64,000 nucleotides of DNA. Origin: Psychrobacter cibarius (GTDB lineage Bacteria; Pseudomonadota; Gammaproteobacteria; Pseudomonadales; Moraxellaceae). How positions within the stretch are numbered: position 1 is the first letter of the stretch; the number at the start of each line of letters is the position of its first letter. The position numbers and the translations under genes are program-made. Shown here one piece after another: positions 28,397 through 38,140 of the stretch. The stretch lies in contig CP131612.1 in the NCBI GenBank assembly GCA_030686115.1, positions 2,790,001-2,854,000 on the forward strand. Direction: 5' to 3'. Under the pieces are notes generated by a model that searched no databases, was not told where the DNA came from, and saw nothing but the letters and a program-made list of their open reading frames with translations.

Positions 28397-29836
28397 TTAC
28401 TTAATGTAAAGGTTATTGGCAGCCAAGTCGACAGCGATCTGCCCTACATTACCTGCACCTTGAGTAATGAGCATGTCATTGGCTTTTAATAAACGCTGCA
28501 TGACAGGAGCTAAATTGTCCTTGTCAATAATCGTCGGTTCAACTTCACCGCGCAACCGAATACTACGCGCCAATGATTTGGTATCAGCGCCAGTAATTGG
28601 GCTTTCACCTGCTGAATATACGTCTAATAATAATAATTCGTCAACGCTGGAGAGTACTTCAACAAAATCATCGAAGCAATCTCGGGTACGACTATAACGA
28701 TGCGGCTGAAACATCATTACCAAACGACGTTCAGGGAAACTTTGACGCGCCGCTTTAATGGTGGCATCGACTTCTTTTGGGTGATGACCATAATCGTCAA
28801 TCAATAAAACATTACCCTCATCAAGGCTGACAGAAGCATGCTGCTCAAAACGGCGACCAACGCCTTCAAATTTTTGCAGAGCGCGTTTGATCGCTTCGTC
28901 ATCGACCCCTTCATCGGTCGCCATGGTGATAGCGGCAAGCGCATTGTAAACGTTGTGAGTACCAGGAATGTTAAGGGTCAAACGTAAAGGTTCACGGTCA
29001 CGGCGCAGTACCGTGAAGTGAGTTTTCGTGCCTTCCGTCACCAAGTCGATGGCTTGAACGTCGTTAAAAGCCTCAAGTCCAAAAGTCAGTACGGGACGAC
29101 CAATATCATCAATCATGGCATACAATTCCGGGTCGTCACCGCAGACCACTGCCAAACCGTAGAATGGCATGTTTTGTAAAAACTGAATATAAGCAGCTTT
29201 TAATTTATCAAAACTATTCTCATACGTTTCCATATGGTCTTGATCGATATTGGTGACAATCGCAGCCATGGGATGTAACGATAAAAACGACGCATCAGAT
29301 TCATCGGCTTCTGCCACCAAGAAACGACTGCTACCTAGCGCAGCATTTTTACCAGATGCATTCAGCTTACCGCCAATCACGTAGGTAGGATCGAGTTGCC
29401 CTTCTGCCATCATGGTAGTCAACAAACTGGTCGTCGTGGTTTTGCCATGAGCACCAGCAACAGCGATACCGTGACGATAACGCATCAACTCGCCCAGCAT
29501 ATCGGCACGGCGAACCACTGGCAAACGCGCTTCTAGTGCCGCTTTTACTTCAGGGTTGCTGCGATCAATCGCTGACGATACAACGATGACATCAGCATTA
29601 GCGATGTTCTTAGAATCATGACCGATCGCAATATCAATACCAATCTGTGCCAAACGTTTGGTGACTAAGCTCTCAGCAATATCAGAACCACTTACTTGAT
29701 ATCCTTGATTATTCATCACCTCCGCGATACCGCACATCCCCGAGCCACCAATACCGACAAAATGCAAATGCTGAATACGACGCATTTCTGGTATTTCAAT
29801 CAAACGCTTAGGTAGAGCTTTCGCAGGGTTAGACAT
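28397..29836 (-). CDS. murC: UDP-N-acetylmuramate--L-alanine ligase
   Basis: Adds L-Ala to UDP-MurNAc, the first amino acid of the peptidoglycan stem. The 479-residue protein shows the three Mur-ligase domains: UDP-binding [17 protein letters not shown] near residue 25, the ATP loop [12 protein letters not shown] with the central-domain [10 protein letters not shown], and a C-terminal domain with [10 protein letters not shown] and FQPHRYSRT. All catalytic motifs are intact. It is 83 bp downstream of murG and 26 bp upstream of ddl, all on the minus strand. Confidence 0.98.
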   Translation of the reverse strand: MSNPAKALPKRLIEIPEMRRIQHLHFVGIGGSGMCGIAEVMNNQGYQVSGSDIAESLVTKRLAQIGIDIAIGHDSKNIANADVIVVSSAIDRSNPEVKAALEARLPVVRRADMLGELMRYRHGIAVAGAHGKTTTTSLLTTMMAEGQLDPTYVIGGKLNASGKNAALGSSRFLVAEADESDASFLSLHPMAAIVTNIDQDHMETYENSFDKLKAAYIQFLQNMPFYGLAVVCGDDPELYAMIDDIGRPVLTFGLEAFNDVQAIDLVTEGTKTHFTVLRRDREPLRLTLNIPGTHNVYNALAAITMATDEGVDDEAIKRALQKFEGVGRRFEQHASVSLDEGNVLLIDDYGHHPKEVDATIKAARQSFPERRLVMMFQPHRYSRTRDCFDDFVEVLSSVDELLLLDVYSAGESPITGADTKSLARSIRLRGEVEPTIIDKDNLAPVMQRLLKANDMLITQGAGNVGQIAVDLAANNLYIK

Positions 29837-29919
29837 AGGGCTTCTCTTTATTAAAGGCTAATAAAATTTAATGGATCAAAATAATTGGTAATAAAAACAG
29901 TCAGCTATAAGAATATAGG

Positions 29920-31005
29920 CTACAGCGTTTGCCAGATAATATCAGCCACTTGCTTGCTCGCACTTCGATTGGCAAGGGCATGGCCTTTTTTGGCCATCGC
30001 TAGGCACTTCTCTCGATTAAGGGCAGCAAGCTCATTGCTCAAACGCTGTGCTGTCAGTTCAGACTGCGGTAACAAAATCGCCGCATCGTGTGAGGTTAAA
30101 GTGCGGGCATTAGCAGTCTGATGGTCATCTACCGCGTGCGGCAGCGGTACAAAAATTGCGGCAATACCAACGTTTTGGATTTCCGTAACCGTCAATGCCC
30201 CTGCTCGGCAAACAATAATATCTGACCAATTATAAGCGGCGGCCATATCGTCGATAAAAGGCTGTACCACAAACTTGTGCATACTCAAGTCTTGCTCATC
30301 GTAAGCTGCTTGTGTGGCAGCCTCATTGTTACGCCCGCATTGATGACGCACTTCAAAAGGCTGGTTGAGCAATGCCAGCGCTTTTGGCACAGTGTCGTTT
30401 AAGGCTTGTGCACCAAGTGAGCCACCCACCACCAACAGTTTAAGCGGTGAGCTGTCATTAACATCATAACGCACCGTCGGTTCAGAGACACCAGTAATGG
30501 CATTGCGTACTGGGTTACCAACCGTTTCAAGCTTAGCATCCTGTGCACTATTGGCAAAGGTATCCTCAAATGCTTGCAGCACCTTGGTTGCAATCTTGGA
30601 TAGGTAGCGATTACTCATGCCTGCAATGGCATTTTGTTCATGGATAATCAGAGGCGTATTGGTCAGACGTGCGGCGATACCGCCAGGCGCTGTCACATAA
30701 CCACCGAAACCGACAACTATGTCAATTTGATTACTACGAATCACCTTTATAACTGCCATCGTCGCTGATAATAAGGTCACTGGCAATTTCAATAAACGCC
30801 CGATTCCTTTACCGCGTAAACCCTGCATCTCAATCGCATGAAAAGGATAACCAGTCGGTGCAACCAAGCCGTTTTCCATACCATTTGGCGTTCCTAGCCA
30901 ATGAATAACCGCACCACGCTGAGTCAATTCCTCAGCCACTGCCAGCGCTGGGAACACATGCCCGCCAGTACCCGCGGCCATCATTAATATATGCGGTGCT
31001 TTCAT
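29920..31005 (-). CDS. murG: UDP-GlcNAc:undecaprenyl-PP-MurNAc-pentapeptide transferase MurG
   Basis: GT-B glycosyltransferase that makes lipid II on the inner face of the membrane. The first lobe opens with MMAAGTGGHVFPALAVAEEL (GTGGH, G-loop 1) and has VVGFGGYVTAPG (G-loop 2); the second lobe contains LLVVGGSLGAQALND and CRAGALTVTEIQNVG for donor binding. It is 361 aa, a normal length. A GG-rich ribosome site (AGGCAGGC) precedes the ATG. First gene of the murG-murC-ddl run; the rest of the dcw cluster (ftsI, murE, ftsW) is not upstream here, gshB being the neighbour. Confidence 0.98.
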   Translation of the reverse strand: MKAPHILMMAAGTGGHVFPALAVAEELTQRGAVIHWLGTPNGMENGLVAPTGYPFHAIEMQGLRGKGIGRLLKLPVTLLSATMAVIKVIRSNQIDIVVGFGGYVTAPGGIAARLTNTPLIIHEQNAIAGMSNRYLSKIATKVLQAFEDTFANSAQDAKLETVGNPVRNAITGVSEPTVRYDVNDSSPLKLLVVGGSLGAQALNDTVPKALALLNQPFEVRHQCGRNNEAATQAAYDEQDLSMHKFVVQPFIDDMAAAYNWSDIIVCRAGALTVTEIQNVGIAAIFVPLPHAVDDHQTANARTLTSHDAAILLPQSELTAQRLSNELAALNREKCLAMAKKGHALANRSASKQVADIIWQTL

Positions 31006-31343
31006 GAACGCCTGCCTATCTTTTCTTTATTTATATGAAGGACTTATTATCTTATGATCATCTTAGTCATCAGCCAATAATGACCCTATAAAATCTCGCA
31101 TAGTATAGTGTAAATCGTTGGCTGATATATAGCACTTTATGCACTGTCAATAACAAAAATCCAAGCCGCGAGCAATCACGACTTGGCTTTTATAAATACT
31201 ATCGAAAAATCATAAAAGCATCGTTTATAAATGACGTTTTATCGCCTTTTTATGCGCTATGAAAAGATGCTGTTTATCAATCTATCTTAGCACAGTGTTT
31301 TTTAAGTATTGTGCGCATAGCTTAGTGATAAATCACTCTATCC
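31006..31343. other. Intergenic region with gshB terminator
   Basis: About 340 bp between gshB and murG on the minus strand. It holds the terminator at 31155-31186, followed by what must be the murG promoter region. Nothing else is seen. Confidence 0.4.
31155..31186 (-). terminator. Intrinsic terminator after gshB
   Basis: On the minus strand CCAAGTCGTGA pairs with TCGCGGCTTGG over 11 bp with two G-U pairs and a four-base loop, then ATTTTTG. It closes the pyrE/gshB unit before murG. Confidence 0.8.
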
Positions 31344-32327
31344 TTACAGCGTTGCGCAAACTGCTACTTTATTCTCAATGGCGATGATAAAATCGGTCGC
31401 AATATCTGTACCGCATTGATCATCAATTTCACGTACACACGTTGGGCTGGTGACATTAATCTCGGTAATACGACCGCCGATTAAATCGAGCCCGACGAAC
31501 ATTAGACCTTTTTCTTTAACAATAGGTGCCACGACTTGGGCCACTTGACGTTCGATATCGGTGAGCGGCATCGCAACACCGCTACCACCCGCCGCAAGAT
31601 TACCACGGGTTTCGCCTTTGGTGGGAATACGTGCCAAGCTATAATCGACCACTTCACCATCAACGATCAACACACGCTTATCGCCTTCTTTGATCTCTGG
31701 TAAATAACGCTGTGCCATAATCGGCAAGGTTTCAAGCTCAGTTAAAATCTCAAGCGTGACGCCGATATTTGGACTATCTGCGGTCAAGCGGAAAATCCCC
31801 GTACCGCCCATACCATCTAATGGCTTAACAATGACGTCTTGCTGCTCAGCGATAAACTTGCGAATATGCGCCTGTTTACTGGTCACAATCGTTGGGCTCA
31901 TATAATCGCTAAACCACGTGGCAAATAGCTTTTCATTACAATCACGTATCGCTTGTGGGTCATTGACCACTAGCACACCAGCAGCTTTGGCATGATCAAG
32001 CATATAAGTGGCATAAATAAAACGCATGTCAAACGGCGGATCTTTACGCATCAACACCACGTCATAGTCGCTGATTGGCGCTGTCGCTTTATCCCCTAAT
32101 GTATAAAAATCTTCAGGAGCACGCTTGATGGTCACTGGCTGCGTATCAACCATCAGTTGCCCACGATCCAACCATAAATCATGAATCTGACAATAGCCAA
32201 GGCTGTGCCCACGGTCTTGTGCCGACCACATCATCGCAAGGGTCGTGTCTTTTTTATAATTAACTTGCTCGATAGGATCCATAATAACGAGTATGTTTAA
32301 CGATTTTTTTTGATTTTCTTGGCTCAT
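31344..32327 (-). CDS. gshB: Glutathione synthetase
   Basis: ATP-grasp enzyme joining gamma-glutamylcysteine and glycine. The ATG at 32327 (MSQENQKK, 327 aa) is preferred; GTGAG, which itself could be misread as a GTG start, serves as its ribosome site. Family motifs are LNILVIMDPIEQVNYKKDTTLAMM at the N-terminus, MRKDPPFDMRFIYATYML, VKPLDGMGGTGIFRL (ATP grasp loop) and LDLIGGRITEINVTSPTC near the C-terminus. It follows pyrE by about 58 bp. Glutathione production fits the KefC-like antiporter encoded at 3.3 kb. Confidence 0.97.
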   Translation of the reverse strand: MSQENQKKSLNILVIMDPIEQVNYKKDTTLAMMWSAQDRGHSLGYCQIHDLWLDRGQLMVDTQPVTIKRAPEDFYTLGDKATAPISDYDVVLMRKDPPFDMRFIYATYMLDHAKAAGVLVVNDPQAIRDCNEKLFATWFSDYMSPTIVTSKQAHIRKFIAEQQDVIVKPLDGMGGTGIFRLTADSPNIGVTLEILTELETLPIMAQRYLPEIKEGDKRVLIVDGEVVDYSLARIPTKGETRGNLAAGGSGVAMPLTDIERQVAQVVAPIVKEKGLMFVGLDLIGGRITEINVTSPTCVREIDDQCGTDIATDFIIAIENKVAVCATL

Positions 32328-32385
32328 AATAAAGCTCACTTACGTTATATTATTAATGTAGAACAGCTTCGAACTCAGTGCCCAA

Positions 32386-33108
32386 CTATACGCCGTACTG
32401 CGCGCGATAATGTTGCATCTTGGCAAGTTGGGTCGCGTCTTTATGCTGACCGCTTTGTACGCCATGGTCATCTGCCAAATAACTGATTAAATCATCGATA
32501 TCGACGAGTGCACGCACTGGTACCTCTAATGTCGACGCCAACTCTTGAATAGCAGAATGCTCAGCCTGACCTTTTTCTTTACGGTCAAGAGCAACGATAA
32601 TACCAGCAACGCTAGCGCCTGCTTGTTCTAAAATCTCAACCACTTCACGCATCGCCGTACCAGCGGTAATGACATCATCGAGTACCCAGACTGCTTTACC
32701 ACTAACGTCAGCGCCTACTAAGTTGCCACCTTCGCCATGAGTTTTGGCTTCTTTGCGATTATAGCCCCACTTGGCATTGATACCATGATGAATCCATAAG
32801 GCTTGCGCGGTTGCTGCCACAAAAGGAATACCTTTATACGCTGCCCCAAAGATCACCAGCTCCTGCTCATCTGTACCGTTATGACTAGCAGCCATTTGCT
32901 CAGCCAAGGCATCAGCATAACCACACGCAAGCAACGACAACATCTCACCCGATGCCAGCAAGCCTGCATTAAAAAAATACGGACTAATACGCCCAGACTT
33001 GAGGACAAACTCGCCAAATTTGAGAACTTGATTGTCTAAAGCCAGTTGGATAAATTGGTGTGAGGAGAAAGAAGGGTGTTGGGCATTAGGCATTGAGGCA
33101 TTAAGCAT
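32386..33108 (-). CDS. pyrE: Orotate phosphoribosyltransferase
   Basis: Converts orotate and PRPP to OMP in pyrimidine synthesis. After a short variable N-terminus, FIQLALDNQVLKFGEFVLKSGRISPYFFNAG is the standard OPRTase start, with KSGRxSPYFFN binding orotate. The PRPP motif is VWVLDDVITAGTAM, and YNRKEAKTHGEGG is the flexible catalytic loop. AGGAA lies eight bases before ATG 33108. At 240 aa it is slightly longer than E. coli PyrE (213 aa), mainly through an N-terminal tail and a small insertion. Confidence 0.97.
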   Translation of the reverse strand: MLNASMPNAQHPSFSSHQFIQLALDNQVLKFGEFVLKSGRISPYFFNAGLLASGEMLSLLACGYADALAEQMAASHNGTDEQELVIFGAAYKGIPFVAATAQALWIHHGINAKWGYNRKEAKTHGEGGNLVGADVSGKAVWVLDDVITAGTAMREVVEILEQAGASVAGIIVALDRKEKGQAEHSAIQELASTLEVPVRALVDIDDLISYLADDHGVQSGQHKDATQLAKMQHYRAQYGV

Positions 33109-33169
33109 GGAAGCGTTCCTATTGACAAAAAGAAGAGCAAAAAATTGGCGTTATTGTACGCATTATTGG

Positions 33170-34171
33170 TCAGCTTGACCAACCATTGATGTCGTAATCC
33201 TGCATGTTAGGATAACGAGTCAATAGGCCACTGCGCGATGAGAGATTAAAATAACACTGACCGTCATCACTTACTTGTATCTCCCAACCTAAATGATACG
33301 CGGCAACAATAACATGTCCTGTGAAAATGCGTATTTGACGGTAGGCATGGCGCTGCGATGGCTCACAAATGATTTGACTCAGCAGATAACTGCGTATGTG
33401 CTGACAGATTTGCGCGGCGCTATAGCGGTGATTGATACTTTTGCGTGTCTCGCACTGCCTCAATGCATGGACAGCGACGCTACATGCCATAATATCAGTA
33501 GCCAAACTGCCCTCGCCTGTCTCAAATTGCTGCGGCTGCAACACCACCTGCCAATCTTCGGCGTAAACACTGTTGAGCAACTCATCTGGATTATACCGTT
33601 TGGTCAATGCACGGAAAGAAGTCTGTTTGTTTTTAGCATTACTACTAACGCTCGTATCGGTACTTACAGAAGAGCCATTCAGTATAAAACCGTAACGATG
33701 CAGTTTTAGATAAGCACGAAGCGCCTGCTGAATATCAGCCATGTCGAGCAAAGTCATACCATTTAATGATGATAATAATGGTTGCGTGCTGTGATTGTGA
33801 TAAAAGCTGTCTGGAAACTCGACAAGCTCTGCTGCCCGCAGTAATGACAGATGCTCGCCCAATACTTCTGAAGCAATCAGCGCCCATTTTGACAAGCTGT
33901 GTTCTTTAGGCTGATAAAAACGCGCAGAGCGACCATAAAGTCGTTGCAATTGACCATTTAGACGCCTAGCAGGCTCTGGAATATCGCTCAAGGGTCTGGC
34001 AGGATCAAGTGCCAAGCGACTCGGGTCAAAATTAGGATGTACAATCGCAGGTTGGGTACTATCTGGCAAGATAGACGACTGCTCAGCATTGCCTTCTGAA
34101 ATTGTACCGCCTACTGCTTTTTTAAGATCAGCACTGGGTAAATGAGTGTCAGAAGTAGAAGGCTGGGTCAT
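33170..34171 (-). CDS. Hypothetical protein, 333 aa, family not recognised
   Basis: A soluble protein with no signal peptide or membrane span. The first ~70 residues are Pro/Ser/Asp-rich and probably disordered; the rest is helical with conserved-looking blocks: RRLNGQLQRLYGRSARFYQPKEHSLSKWALIASEVL, then SFRALTKRYNPDELLNSVYAEDWQVVLQPQQF, and an Arg/His-rich part ending DIMACSVAVHALRQ...GWEIQVSDDGQCYFNLSSR. I cannot assign a domain. A strong GGAG five bases before the ATG supports translation. It is 62 bp upstream of pyrE on the same strand and may share its transcript. Gene real, function unknown. Confidence 0.75.
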   Translation of the reverse strand: MTQPSTSDTHLPSADLKKAVGGTISEGNAEQSSILPDSTQPAIVHPNFDPSRLALDPARPLSDIPEPARRLNGQLQRLYGRSARFYQPKEHSLSKWALIASEVLGEHLSLLRAAELVEFPDSFYHNHSTQPLLSSLNGMTLLDMADIQQALRAYLKLHRYGFILNGSSVSTDTSVSSNAKNKQTSFRALTKRYNPDELLNSVYAEDWQVVLQPQQFETGEGSLATDIMACSVAVHALRQCETRKSINHRYSAAQICQHIRSYLLSQIICEPSQRHAYRQIRIFTGHVIVAAYHLGWEIQVSDDGQCYFNLSSRSGLLTRYPNMQDYDINGWSS

Positions 34172-34228
34172 GAAATCTCCATAAGCTATAAAATATAAAA
34201 ATAATTCTAATTAAATCAAACTGGCATA

Positions 34229-35095
34229 TTACTCTTGATGTTGTTCTTGATATTGTTCTTGATGACGCAAAATATTACGGTAACCGACTTGCCAATCAGG
34301 ATATGCCAACCAAGCTAATGGAATATTACTGTGCAAGCGTTTTCCCGTAACCGCTACTTTTTTATCGTCAAGAGCAGGAGGCGTTTCATTTATCTGCTGA
34401 CTTAACCAGATACCCAACTCAAAAGTCGTGACTGGCGCATAATCAGTAGCAATATAAAGGGGCTTGGGCGCATCGATAGTCAGTACGTTAGCGATGATAA
34501 CGACCAAATCGCGATCCATAATCCGATTGCTCCAATGCGCGGCTGCCACTGCTTCCTTTTGTGGTTCGCGGGCTTTGCGCAGACGCATGAGACGCGCGCG
34601 GCCATAAATACCACTTGGACGAATGATAATGGCTTTATCCCCAAAGCCTTGTTGCAGGACTTGTTCTGCTTGCAATATCACCTGCGATGCTTCGCGTTTT
34701 GGCGGCACAGGTGCAGTATTGTCATCAATCCATTCGCCGTTATCTTGCCCATAAACACCCGTTGATGAAATAAAAACAATGCGTGAAAGGTTGGTGAGTT
34801 TGTCCGCAAGCGTTGCCAAATGCTGGCTAATTGCTAAGTAGCTGTTGTGATAGCCACTGGTCGAATAATCATCGGGGGTAACGATAATTGATATCGCCGT
34901 AAAATCTTGCAGCTGCTCAGCCGTCAGAGTCAATGCATCGGCTTGCATAAATTCAGCGTTATCATCCAAAGAGTAATGATGGCGCTCACCACGAGCCAAA
35001 CCTGTGACATTCAAGCCGTCCTGTGCTAGCTGGTTGCTGACTGGCAAACCAATATCACCTTGACCAATAATCAATAAATTTTGCGTACTCATCAT
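34229..35095 (-). CDS. NAD(P)-dependent SDR/epimerase-like protein (YeeZ-like)
   Basis: Extended short-chain dehydrogenase-type Rossmann protein. The N-terminus LLIIGQGDIGLPVSNQLAQDG carries the GxGxxG dinucleotide loop, and IVFISSTGVYGQDNG followed by IIRPSGIYGRARLMRLR (conserved YGR...) matches the atypical SDR/YeeZ group annotated as sugar nucleotide epimerases. The catalytic Tyr-x3-Lys is not obvious, as in other atypical members. Substrate unknown. The C-terminus carries a short repeat of EQYQEQHQE. AAGGA precedes the start. It lies upstream of the 333-aa unknown gene on the same strand. Confidence 0.8.
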   Translation of the reverse strand: MMSTQNLLIIGQGDIGLPVSNQLAQDGLNVTGLARGERHHYSLDDNAEFMQADALTLTAEQLQDFTAISIIVTPDDYSTSGYHNSYLAISQHLATLADKLTNLSRIVFISSTGVYGQDNGEWIDDNTAPVPPKREASQVILQAEQVLQQGFGDKAIIIRPSGIYGRARLMRLRKAREPQKEAVAAAHWSNRIMDRDLVVIIANVLTIDAPKPLYIATDYAPVTTFELGIWLSQQINETPPALDDKKVAVTGKRLHSNIPLAWLAYPDWQVGYRNILRHQEQYQEQHQE

Positions 35096-35175
35096 TTATC
35101 CTTTATTCGAACGCCATTTCTAATGACTGCTTATACATCTTTTTAATAATCTATACATTTTTTCAGTAATAAGTG

Positions 35176-37278
35176 TTAAAAATAGCGTCTGTACGACAGC
35201 TGTACGTCTTCATTGGCATCAACACGATCTTGCCAATCATAATTAGCATTGATGCGTAATGCTTGTTTTTTATCGATATCATACTGCAGCCCTAATGTCG
35301 ATATCGGCTGCCAATAATGACCACGGGCATTAGACTCATCGCTGCTGCCATGATACCAATATGGCAGTTGCAATTCAGCCTGCGCGCGTAACTGATTGTT
35401 AATCTGATAACGACAGCCTGCATTGACGCCAGCACCAACGCGAAAGCCTTTATTGATACCGCGCCCTGCTTGCGCTGTGCCGGACAAAAAGGTATAGCAT
35501 AGCTGCGGCGGCATCTCGCCTGTACCTGTGCGAGGCGTGCCAAATGCCCATGACCAACCTGATTCATAGCCCAAGCTCCCAACTAAATGATCGCGACCGT
35601 CTTGCTGGGAGCCATCATTCACACGCGTCGCCTCGATGCTGGCGCCCCACGTTTTGCCTTTTTTGGCAGAATTGACCGGATTAAATGAGCGCCCACGAAT
35701 CAATGTCACATTTTGCAAAACCACACTGTTTGGCTGATTGGCTTTGTCATTATCGGTGTCGTACAGGCGCAAAGTCGCAGATGCGCCTTCTAAGTCAAAA
35801 AACTGTGGGAATCCTGAGGGACGATCGAGAATATCATGATAGCCCGCTCGTAAGCCCAAATCGATATAGTTATTATCACCGCGCTGTCCTAGTCCCATAT
35901 GAGCCAGTTGCAGCGGATGTCTGTCTATTGGATTGTTATCTGATACCACTATAGTAGGCTGCAATAACGTCTGTCCATCAGCTGACATACTCGAAACCGC
36001 ATTGAGTTGGGCAGATTTAATCTCATTGATCGTCTGCTTGGCGCTGTTGTGATAGCCGAATTGCTCGCGCTGCTCTTTAACCTTGTTTAACTGCGCTTGG
36101 CGTAAAGTACTATCAGCAGGGGTATAGTTGGTGCTGGCAAGTAAGCCTTCATCATCAAGCAATTGCACGACATCTGAGGGAATAACCGCATAAGGCAGCT
36201 GACTCAATAAGTGCTGCTGCGGACGCACCACATCAATTAAGCGTAAAATCTCAGACGCACAGTTATCTGTGGTGAAGTAATATGGCAATTTTAAATCTTT
36301 GGTTTCCCAAACGTGCAACATAATCTGTTGCACTTCCGCTGGTGTCAAATCCAATTGATACGTCCATGCATCACGCTCGTCTTCTTGCAGATATTTCGCC
36401 AGCCTTGCTGGATAAGGATCAATTTCAATGAGATTGTCATAACCGCCGGTCATTGATTTGATGGCATACACCACAAAATTGTCTTTTGGGTTACCACCAA
36501 CCGTATAATTCAGCGCAACCGCATGATGAATCTGGCTCGGATCAGCCACGCTCGCTTTTGAGTCGATACGCAATAAGGTATGAGCAAAGGCTGATAAAGG
36601 GTTGTCTAAATATTCTTGGGCAAACATGATAGAGAGCTGCTCGGGGGCAATCTTCTGCATCCATTCATTCAACTCCGGACAGTCAACTTGTAGCGTCGCC
36701 TTATCAATGTTCAATGTATCGGTCAACCATTGTACACGCGCTGGAAAACGACATAATACCGAACTGTTGGCAGTATTTTTTTTGACAGTACGATTATTCG
36801 TTGTCGCTACCTCATTAGCGAGGGCGACGAGTAACGCATCAAGCTCGGCATTCGAGTCTTGCCGACCATGCTCACTCAAAAAAAAGTCAGCCTCATCAAC
36901 CATGCTGGTGTCTTTTTTCTTACCAATCAAGTTCCTTTGATCATCAAAAAAATACAATAAACGTCGCCATGTCGTATCTTGGGCTAAATTTTGTGTTGCT
37001 GCTTGCTCACGCCACTTGGCTAACAACTGCTCAGCGTTGCTTTTTTTTAGTACTTGAGTATCTTCTTGAGTGGCATTATCTGGCGTATTATTAGCGATTG
37101 CGGCAGCTTGCAGTGTAGGCGCCAATGCCCCTGTCGTAACTAACGATTCTGGCGTTGGAAGAATAGCCTGCGTTTGTGCAGAGAGTAGCAATCCTACAAT
37201 AGCAAATGGTAAACGTGCTCGTTGGCTCATAATAGTTAGGGTACAATCTACAGAGAATAAATTAGGCTTTAGAATCAT
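35176..37278 (-). CDS. DUF4105 (Lnb N-terminal-like) envelope protein, 700 aa
   Basis: A large exported protein. The first ~38 residues include a signal peptide (MSQRARLPFAIVGLLLSAQTQA after an N-terminal extension); GAGG eight bases before ATG 37278 favours the longer start. The DUF4105 region (about residues 210-350) has ALSAFAHTLLRID-like text (PLSAFAHTLLRIDSK), NYTVGGNPKDNFVVYAIKSMTGGY and YYFTTDNCASEIL, including a conserved Asn-Cys. The C-terminal third is rich in alternating strands (LGQRGDNNYIDLGLRAGYHD, RAQAELQLPYWYHG, ending LSYRRYF), with a terminal Phe as in outer-membrane beta-barrel proteins. Likely a periplasmic/outer-membrane protein; role unknown. Divergent from ampD. Confidence 0.8.
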   Translation of the reverse strand: MILKPNLFSVDCTLTIMSQRARLPFAIVGLLLSAQTQAILPTPESLVTTGALAPTLQAAAIANNTPDNATQEDTQVLKKSNAEQLLAKWREQAATQNLAQDTTWRRLLYFFDDQRNLIGKKKDTSMVDEADFFLSEHGRQDSNAELDALLVALANEVATTNNRTVKKNTANSSVLCRFPARVQWLTDTLNIDKATLQVDCPELNEWMQKIAPEQLSIMFAQEYLDNPLSAFAHTLLRIDSKASVADPSQIHHAVALNYTVGGNPKDNFVVYAIKSMTGGYDNLIEIDPYPARLAKYLQEDERDAWTYQLDLTPAEVQQIMLHVWETKDLKLPYYFTTDNCASEILRLIDVVRPQQHLLSQLPYAVIPSDVVQLLDDEGLLASTNYTPADSTLRQAQLNKVKEQREQFGYHNSAKQTINEIKSAQLNAVSSMSADGQTLLQPTIVVSDNNPIDRHPLQLAHMGLGQRGDNNYIDLGLRAGYHDILDRPSGFPQFFDLEGASATLRLYDTDNDKANQPNSVVLQNVTLIRGRSFNPVNSAKKGKTWGASIEATRVNDGSQQDGRDHLVGSLGYESGWSWAFGTPRTGTGEMPPQLCYTFLSGTAQAGRGINKGFRVGAGVNAGCRYQINNQLRAQAELQLPYWYHGSSDESNARGHYWQPISTLGLQYDIDKKQALRINANYDWQDRVDANEDVQLSYRRYF

Positions 37279-37398
37279 GGGGTAAACCTCGCACGTTACT
37301 ATTCATACGCCAATAGCGTGATTGATGGCTAGTTGATAATGCCGATTGGATCGTCCACTAAAATAACCTCAAAAACCATATAAGAGCTAGATCATTGA

Positions 37399-37488
37399 AA
37401 TATCTTAGTCAAAGTGGCTGTTATCAAAGTTGTTACTATCAAAACTACTGTTTTCAAGGTAGCTACTGTCAGAATGGCTATTAATTGA
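37399..37488. repeat. 15-bp imperfect tandem repeat, six units
   Basis: Units at 37399 (AATATCTTAGTCAAA), 37414 (GTGGCTGTTATCAAA), 37429 (GTTGTTACTATCAAA), 37444 (ACTACTGTTTTCAAG), 37459 (GTAGCTACTGTCAGA) and 37474 (ATGGCTATTAATTGA). The period is exactly 15 with a conserved TCAAA end. It lies in the divergent region between the DUF4105 gene and ampD. Confidence 0.6.
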
Positions 37489-37552
37489 TAAAAAATGGCT
37501 AGCAACCAGCGGTCAATACCCACTTATTAATATCATGATAAAAGAGAATATT

Positions 37553-38140
37553 ATGTCCATAACACCAATAACGATTAACGATGGCAGATTATCTGCAGCC
37601 ACATACCTTGCATCACCAAACTGCAATCTGCGACCAACAGATATGAGTATTGATACTATTGTTATTCATAATATCAGCCTACCGCCGAACGAGTTCGGAG
37701 CATCTGATACTGACGGCACCCATTACGTTAAAGCATTATTTACCAATCAGCTAGACTGGGCGGCGCATCCCTATTTTCAAACGATTAAAGGCGCGGAGGT
37801 TTCGGCTCACTTATTTATCGAGCGTGATGGCGCGATAACTCAGTTTGTTAATTTTAATGAGCGCGCGTGGCATGCTGGACGCTCTAGCTACTTGGGTCGC
37901 CCTGAATGTAATGATTATAGCATCGGTATTGAGCTTGAAGGGTCTGATTTTGTGTCCTTCACCGCCGCACAATATGAGGTACTTGCAAAAATAGTCTGTG
38001 CCATTTATGCCGCCTATCCCAAAGCTCGTCGTCATCTAGCAGGTCATAGCGATATTGCCCCTGGTCGCAAAACAGATCCCGGTGATTATTTTGAATGGGC
38101 AAAATTACGTGAGATGGTCGCCAACATTCTTGAGGGTTAA
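37553..38140 (+). CDS. ampD: 1,6-anhydro-N-acetylmuramyl-L-alanine amidase AmpD
   Basis: Cytosolic zinc amidase that cuts the stem peptide from anhydro-muropeptides during peptidoglycan recycling, thereby lowering the inducer of AmpR-controlled beta-lactamases. The ATG at 37553 (195 aa) with AGAG upstream is preferred over the frame from 37535. Zinc ligands by alignment to E. coli are H39 (IVIHN), H165 (LAGHSDIAPG) and D175 (KTDPGDYFEW); the catalytic Glu region is DYSIGIELEG. All are present. It lies upstream of murJ on the same strand; a Slt-type transglycosylase that makes its substrates is encoded at 45.7 kb. Confidence 0.95.
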   Translation: MSITPITINDGRLSAATYLASPNCNLRPTDMSIDTIVIHNISLPPNEFGASDTDGTHYVKALFTNQLDWAAHPYFQTIKGAEVSAHLFIERDGAITQFVNFNERAWHAGRSSYLGRPECNDYSIGIELEGSDFVSFTAAQYEVLAKIVCAIYAAYPKARRHLAGHSDIAPGRKTDPGDYFEWAKLREMVANILEG

